From CAYSBK01 sp964429265 (lineage in GTDB: Bacteria > Planctomycetota > Phycisphaerae > Sedimentisphaerales > Anaerobacaceae): a stretch of DNA of 9,688 bases. Both the position numbers and the translations under genes were made by a program. The stretch is from assembly GCA_964429265.1 (NCBI GenBank), contig CAYSBK010000085.1, positions 1 through 9,688 on the forward strand, written 5' to 3'. Shown here piece after piece: positions 6,074-9,688 of the stretch; positions within the stretch are counted from its first letter, which is position 1, and each line of letters begins with the position of its first letter. The notes under the pieces are model-generated. The model was not told where the DNA came from and searched no databases. It saw only the letters and a list, made by a program, of their open reading frames with translations.

Positions 6074-7708
6074 CTATTTCCAGCAGGCATCCGCCGGCTC
6101 GAGGTCGCAATCCAGCCACTGCACCATCCAAAGGGCCAGGTCTTTCAGGTCCACCTCGCAATTGCCGTCCAGGTCCGCCGGCATCTCCGACATACAAACC
6201 GTCCGAACCGCCGAAAGAATCCTCGTCTGGGCCCCGTCGCTGGACTCCCACGCCACGTTCGAGCCTGACACGACCGGATACTTATCGTCGCCTTCATCCT
6301 GCGTCAACCTGGTCGTCGTCCCAAGGTCGATATTGTAAAAATACACGTCCCGGTTCCCCGCGTCGTCGCTCTGCCATACCAGATGGCAGCCGTCCAGGTC
6401 CAGATAATCATCGTCCGCCCCGTTATCCGTTACCTTCGTCGTCACCTGCGAGGAAAGGTCATACAGGTAGATTTCATTGTCGCCGTCGTTGGCCGTCCAC
6501 ACCACCCGCGCACCGTCGATCAGCGGGTTCCAGTCCGCGTACGCATTATTGGTAATCCTGGTTGTCTGCTGCGTACTTATGTCATATATGAAAATCTCCG
6601 TGTCCGAACCGTCGCTGCCGCACCACACAACGTTTTTGCCCGAAACGTGGGGGCTCCAGTCATCGACGCTGTTGTCCGTTAGCTGCGTAGTCGTACCATT
6701 CGAATAGTTATACAGGAACACTTCCACGTCCGCCCCCGAAATACCCTCCCATACCAGGTAAGGACCCGACATCTGCAGCTCTACATCATCATAAGAGTTA
6801 TTGGTAACCTTCGTCGTCGTCGCAGTAACCGTGTCATACACAAATACTTCCAGGTCGCCGTCCGATTCACCGCACCACGCCACAAGCGGCCCGTCCACCT
6901 GCAGGTACATGTTGTCCCAACTGTCGTTCGTTACCTGGATCGTCGAACCCGTGGTCGTATCATAGAGAAAAACCTCCGAATCGGCTCCGTTGTGGCCTTC
7001 CCACACGATGTAATGGCCGCTGACCTGCGGAACCTTGTCGTCGTAGTCGTTATCGGTTATCTGCATCGTAACATTCGTCTCGGTGTTGTGGCAGTATATC
7101 TCCCAGTCGTGGCCGTCGTAGCCCTGCCAGACTACCCAGCACCCGTCCATCCTCACGTAACGGTTGTCGGTGACTGCCTCGCTCACCTCGTTCGTCAGCC
7201 ACCCGAGCACCCGACCCGCACATATCCTCAGCGACCAGTCGTGCAACATACCTGTATCGCCGGACGCCGTGTCGCTGATTTCCAGCGTCCACGTCCCGTT
7301 CGGGTTCTCTCCCTGCAGCTTCGCCAGAACGTACATACTCTGAAAACTGCCCGTAAACGGCGCCGAACCCGCGCTGATATGTGTCGATGCCCCGTCGTCA
7401 AACACCGTGCCCACGAAGTTATCACCTGTACCCCCCACGCCCTTACAAAGCGTGATGCGCGTTCCTGCCGGGCTGACCAGCCGAATATCGAGCTGGCTGT
7501 CGCAACTGTGTGCCAGCTCATCCAGTGTCACCGTAACCTTCGTTATGTACGGGTACATCCCTGACACCTCCACCATCGACGTGATCGTCGTATTGTCCGG
7601 TATTATCTTCTCCACATCGCTCGAAACGAAGGTAACGCACTGAGCCTGCGCATAAGAGCACCAGGTCAATACCAGAAACACTCCCGCCGCCGGAACTATC
7701 CTCTTCAT
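6074..7708 (-). CDS. Secreted P-domain / beta-propeller protein with dockerin-like end
   Basis: A 544-residue exported protein. Residues 1-22 form a signal peptide (K-R, hydrophobic core, then AQA before Gln23). Residues about 45-163 match the proprotein convertase P-domain (PF01483), with NPNGTW and a closing DWSLRIC. Residues 195-487 are seven consecutive units of 41-42 residues, each with a VW at its end, an E-V/I-F/Y-x-Y-D/N strand and a (I/V/L)TDN turn, flanked by half-units, as in a TolB-like beta-propeller. Residues about 510-535 are a single dockerin-like repeat with the calcium loop D512-x-D514-x-N516...D520-x-x-D523. No catalytic domain is visible, so binding or scaffolding at the cell surface is likelier than hydrolysis. 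ATG 7708 has AGGAG 8 nt upstream; a GTG at 7717 is the alternative. It is transcribed away from the sulfatase gene. Confidence 0.85.
   Translation of the reverse strand: MKRIVPAAGVFLVLTWCSYAQAQCVTFVSSDVEKIIPDNTTITSMVEVSGMYPYITKVTVTLDELAHSCDSQLDIRLVSPAGTRITLCKGVGGTGDNFVGTVFDDGASTHISAGSAPFTGSFQSMYVLAKLQGENPNGTWTLEISDTASGDTGMLHDWSLRICAGRVLGWLTNEVSEAVTDNRYVRMDGCWVVWQGYDGHDWEIYCHNTETNVTMQITDNDYDDKVPQVSGHYIVWEGHNGADSEVFLYDTTTGSTIQVTNDSWDNMYLQVDGPLVAWCGESDGDLEVFVYDTVTATTTKVTNNSYDDVELQMSGPYLVWEGISGADVEVFLYNYSNGTTTQLTDNSVDDWSPHVSGKNVVWCGSDGSDTEIFIYDISTQQTTRITNNAYADWNPLIDGARVVWTANDGDNEIYLYDLSSQVTTKVTDNGADDDYLDLDGCHLVWQSDDAGNRDVYFYNIDLGTTTRLTQDEGDDKYPVVSGSNVAWESSDGAQTRILSAVRTVCMSEMPADLDGNCEVDLKDLALWMVQWLDCDLEPADACWK
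6248..7126 (-). repeat. Seven tandem units of about 42 codons (propeller blades)
   Basis: Six units are exactly 42 codons and one (the sixth) is 41, running from Gln195 to Trp487 of the encoded protein. The amino-acid pattern is W, then x-G-x-x-G-x-D-x-E-V-F-x-Y, then T-T-x-V-T-N/D-N-x-x-D-D and x-V-S-G-x-x-V-V-W. The DNA copies are clearly diverged, so this is an old duplication within a gene and not a recent satellite-like expansion. Confidence 0.85.
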
Positions 7709-7953
7709 CACGTTCACTCCTGCCTGCTGAACCTGTAGTCCGTCCTCCCTGCACGCTGTCTCGGTACATCCCTGCCTGGACCACTGAGGTCCTTTTCCGG
7801 CTTTTTCACAGGCCGCCCGGGCCTTGCTCAGCCGGTCTATGGACGTGGGCAGCAGATCTTCGGTCTGCTGTCGATTGTGGAAAGCGTTTCAACCCCCCTT
7901 GACCGCGCTAGGGCCTTTATGGGCAACACCTTCCTCCATACTACGGATTTTAC
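7709..7953 (-). promoter_or_regulatory. Long structured 5' leader of the dockerin-type gene
   Basis: From the inferred start near 7953 to ATG 7708 the leader is about 245 nt, unusually long. It contains three perfect inverted repeats: 7850-7856 with 7864-7870 (7 bp, 7-nt loop), 7797-7802 with 7830-7835 (6 bp) enclosing 7810-7814 with 7820-7824 (5 bp), and 7778-7782 with 7788-7792 (5 bp, 5-nt loop). None ends in a T-run. A short frame (7929-7837, 29-30 codons) follows GGAGG at 7937-7933 and could be a leader peptide, but its codon use is unlike that of the neighbouring genes. No known riboswitch is recognised. Confidence 0.4.
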
Positions 7954-7959
7954 CCAATT

Positions 7960-7988
7960 ATTATACCCGCCCCCGGCCCGATTGTCAA
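7960..7988 (-). promoter_or_regulatory. Perfect-consensus sigma-70 promoter, minus strand
   Basis: TTGACA (7988-7983) and TATAAT (7965-7960) match the consensus at all 12 positions and are separated by exactly 17 nt of very GC-rich sequence. It points towards the P-domain/propeller gene and would start transcription near 7953. Such a match is very unlikely by chance in DNA of this composition. Confidence 0.75.
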
Positions 7989-8103
7989 TACCGCCGCCGC
8001 ACAAATAACTAACACCAGGATCGTGCCAATATCGGCCCCTACAATCTCTATCACGCACATCCACCCCAACAAAGCCCTTCGCCCCTCGACTGCCCGAATA
8101 TCC

Positions 8104-8132
8104 TTGTCCCGACGCAGCGTCCCCGATATAAT
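8104..8132 (+). promoter_or_regulatory. Sigma-70 promoter of the sulfatase gene
   Basis: TTGTCC (8104-8109, 4/6 match) and TATAAT (8127-8132, 6/6) are 17 nt apart. Transcription would start near 8139, about 112 nt before ATG 8251. It lies back to back with the minus-strand promoter, 115 nt away, so a regulator bound between 7989 and 8103 could control both genes. I see no clear operator there. Confidence 0.55.
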
Positions 8133-8184
8133 CGTCACCGCTTGCATCGTAACTTGGGATACCTGGCACCGGCCGGCAGCACGC

Positions 8185-8230
8185 CCCGGCACGCAAAACC
8201 CTGCCGGGCTCCGCCCGAAGCCGTCCGGGC
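8185..8230 (+). promoter_or_regulatory. Competing hairpins in the sulfatase leader
   Basis: CCCGGCA (8185-8191) pairs with TGCCGGG (8202-8208). CGGGC (8205-8209), which overlaps that arm, pairs with GCCCG (8213-8217), which can instead pair with CGGGC (8226-8230). The alternatives exclude one another and lie 10-30 nt before the ribosome binding site GAGG (8240-8243). This could be a switch, but GC-rich DNA produces such pairings easily. Confidence 0.25.
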
Positions 8231-8250
8231 CCACGCATTGAGGATTCATT

Positions 8251-9688
8251 ATGCAAACGCCGAGCAAAAAACTCGACCCCCACAAACCAATCACTCGCCG
8301 CCGGTTCATAAAGACCACAGGCCTGGCGGCAGCCGGCGCGGCCCTGGCGGGCTGTCAAACCGGCTTGGACCTCTTCGCCGGCCCAACACCAAAGCCCAGG
8401 CCCAATATCCTCTTTGCCATCGCCGACGACTGGTCCTGGCCCCACGCCTCCATTGCCGGCGACCTCGTCGTAAAAACGCCCACCTTCGACAGCCTGGCTC
8501 GCCGCGGCGTATTATTCACCAACGCCTTTGTCACCGCCCCATCCTGTACACCCTCCAGGGCCTCTATCCTCACGGGCCAGTGGCACTGGAGGCTCGAAGA
8601 CGGCGCAAACCTCTTTGGAACGCTGCCGGCAAAGTTCCCTGTCCTGCCCGACCTGCTCGAAAATGCAGGCTACCACGTCGGATATACCGGAAAGGGCTGG
8701 GGACCCGGCTCCTACAGGCCCGGCGGACGTACACGCAGCCCCGCCGGACCCAGGTACAAAAGCTTCGCCCACTTCCTCAACACCCGCCCGAAGGACCGGC
8801 CTTTCTACTTCTGGTTCGGAAGCCGCAACCCCCATCGGCCGTACAAGCAAGGTTCAGGCCTCGCCAGCGGTATGAACCTCGCCGACGTAAACGTCCCTCC
8901 CTGCCTGCCGGACGACCAGGTCGTCCGCTCGGACATCTGCGATTACTACTACGAGGTCCAGCAATTCGACCGCCAGGTCGCCAGGCTGCTCGAATTGTTG
9001 AAAGATACCGGCCAGTTTGAGAACACCCTTATCGTAATGACCAGCGACAACGGTATGCCCTTCCCCCGCTGCAAGTGCAACCTCTATGACGGCGGCACTC
9101 ACGTCCCTCTGGCGGTGTGCTGGCCCGGCCGCGTCAAGCCCGGCCGCCGCGTCTCTGACTTCGTAAGCCTCGCAGACCTGGCTCCCACCTTCCTCCAGGT
9201 CGCAAACGCTGAAATCCCTCCACAAATGACAGCACGCAGCTTCCTTGATGTACTGTTGGCAAGAAAATCCGGCCGCGTCTCGCCGCTGCGCGACAGCGTG
9301 CTGACCGGCCGGGAGCGACACGTGGTCTGCAGGCCGAACAACGCCGGCTATCCGATGCGCGCCATCCGCACCGACCGCTTTCTCTACATCCGCAATTTCA
9401 AGCCCGACCGCTGGCCCGCCGGCGAACCACAATGGAAAAAACCTTACTGGCCGAAGACACCTTATGGTGACATCGACGCATCACCAACCAAGAGCTTTAT
9501 GATGAAACACAAAGACAGCCCCGACGTGGCAAACCTGTTCAAACTCGCCTTCGAAAAAAGACCCGCTGAGGAGCTTTACGACCTCCGCAAGGACCCCGGC
9601 CAGCTAAACAATGTAGCCGACGACCCAGCCTACGCGCGCGTCAGGGAGGAACTGTCGGCGCGCCTGCTGGCCGAGCTTGCAGCCACAG
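8251..9688 (+). CDS. Tat-exported lipoprotein sulfatase, SGSH-like (3'-truncated by window)
   Basis: The frame is open from ATG 8251 (GAGG 7 nt upstream) to the window edge, giving 479 residues without a stop. Residues 15-21 (T-R-R-R-F-I-K) form a twin-arginine motif and L-A-G-C35 a lipobox, so the enzyme should be exported folded and lipid-anchored. The sulfatase type I signature is C99-T-P-S-R-A-S-I-L-T-G, with Cys99 the site for conversion to formylglycine. Metal and active-site candidates are Asp59-Asp60, Lys148, His195 (NPHRPY) and Asp266-Asn267. The block SDNGMPFP...NLYDGGT resembles human N-sulfoglucosamine sulfohydrolase, so a sulfated glycan substrate, perhaps an N- or O-sulfated aminosugar, is likely. 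The usual His of GKxH is Trp150 (GKGWGPG), which I recall as common in bacterial members of this subgroup. The C-terminal E-L-Y-D-L motif marks the expected end of the fold, so only a short tail is missing. Confidence 0.9.
   Translation, partial: MQTPSKKLDPHKPITRRRFIKTTGLAAAGAALAGCQTGLDLFAGPTPKPRPNILFAIADDWSWPHASIAGDLVVKTPTFDSLARRGVLFTNAFVTAPSCTPSRASILTGQWHWRLEDGANLFGTLPAKFPVLPDLLENAGYHVGYTGKGWGPGSYRPGGRTRSPAGPRYKSFAHFLNTRPKDRPFYFWFGSRNPHRPYKQGSGLASGMNLADVNVPPCLPDDQVVRSDICDYYYEVQQFDRQVARLLELLKDTGQFENTLIVMTSDNGMPFPRCKCNLYDGGTHVPLAVCWPGRVKPGRRVSDFVSLADLAPTFLQVANAEIPPQMTARSFLDVLLARKSGRVSPLRDSVLTGRERHVVCRPNNAGYPMRAIRTDRFLYIRNFKPDRWPAGEPQWKKPYWPKTPYGDIDASPTKSFMMKHKDSPDVANLFKLAFEKRPAEELYDLRKDPGQLNNVADDPAYARVREELSARLLAELAAT

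Noticed and set aside
6061..6088. Inverted repeat GCCTGC/GCAGGC spanning the stop codon of the dockerin-type gene as a terminator
   Set aside because: The stem is only 6 bp with a 16-nt loop and there is no following T-run on the minus strand. The terminator at 5868-5916 is far better.
7880..7890. GAAAGCGTTTC as a LacI/CcpA-type operator
   Set aside because: The centre is one base shorter than the usual NCGN core and the site lies about 65 nt downstream of the transcription start. Only the GAAA/TTTC arms match.
7950..8057. Short minus-strand frame for a 35-residue hydrophobic peptide
   Set aside because: It overlaps the consensus promoter, uses codons unlike the rest of the window and lacks a well-spaced ribosome binding site. 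The hydrophobicity probably arises from the base composition.

Overview
The window looks like chromosomal DNA from a member of the Planctomycetota, probably class Phycisphaerae. That assignment is an inference. It rests on high GC with C-ended codons, a secreted P-domain/beta-propeller protein ending in a single dockerin-like repeat, a Tat-exported lipoprotein sulfatase of the N-sulfoglucosamine sulfohydrolase type, and many starts without a clear Shine-Dalgarno sequence. No mobile element, CRISPR array, rRNA or tRNA gene was found.

Layout. Positions 1-4266 are a tightly packed plus-strand gene string, probably one operon. It holds the 3' end of an unknown gene, a TIGR02757/DUF2400 protein with a C-terminal four-cysteine cluster, a thioredoxin-coupled arsenate reductase (arsC type), a 572-residue protein of unknown function with a possible transglutaminase-like core, and a PF03773 permease of the SO_0444/ArsP type. 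Gaps are 8, 23, -11 and 1 nt. A cyclophilin-like-fold protein (minus, 4280-4654) converges on the permease. It is separated by a 252-nt divergent intergenic region from a divergent RNase HII-like protein (plus, 4907-5866).

Positions 5867-6073 hold a structured element and a minus-strand intrinsic terminator. Next is a secreted minus-strand protein (6074-7708) with a signal peptide, P-domain, seven units of about 42 residues and a dockerin-like end. Its upstream region has a consensus sigma-70 promoter (TTGACA, 17 nt, TATAAT) and a leader of about 245 nt with three perfect hairpins. Back to back with it is a second good promoter (TTGTCC, 17 nt, TATAAT) that should drive the sulfatase gene starting at 8251. 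That gene is open to the right edge, so it is truncated by the window.

How the genes may work together. The first block suggests oxyanion or metal(loid) detoxification: ArsC reduces arsenate and a Cys-bearing permease could export the product, with an uncharacterised protein translationally coupled between them. The last block suggests an envelope polysaccharide programme, with a surface-attached sulfatase beside a divergently transcribed adhesive or dockerin-tagged protein. The most promising unexplained items are the unknown arsC-linked protein, the RNase HII homologue whose GRG motif is GFG, the structured intergenic RNA candidate at 5868-5972, and the long structured leader at 7709-7953.
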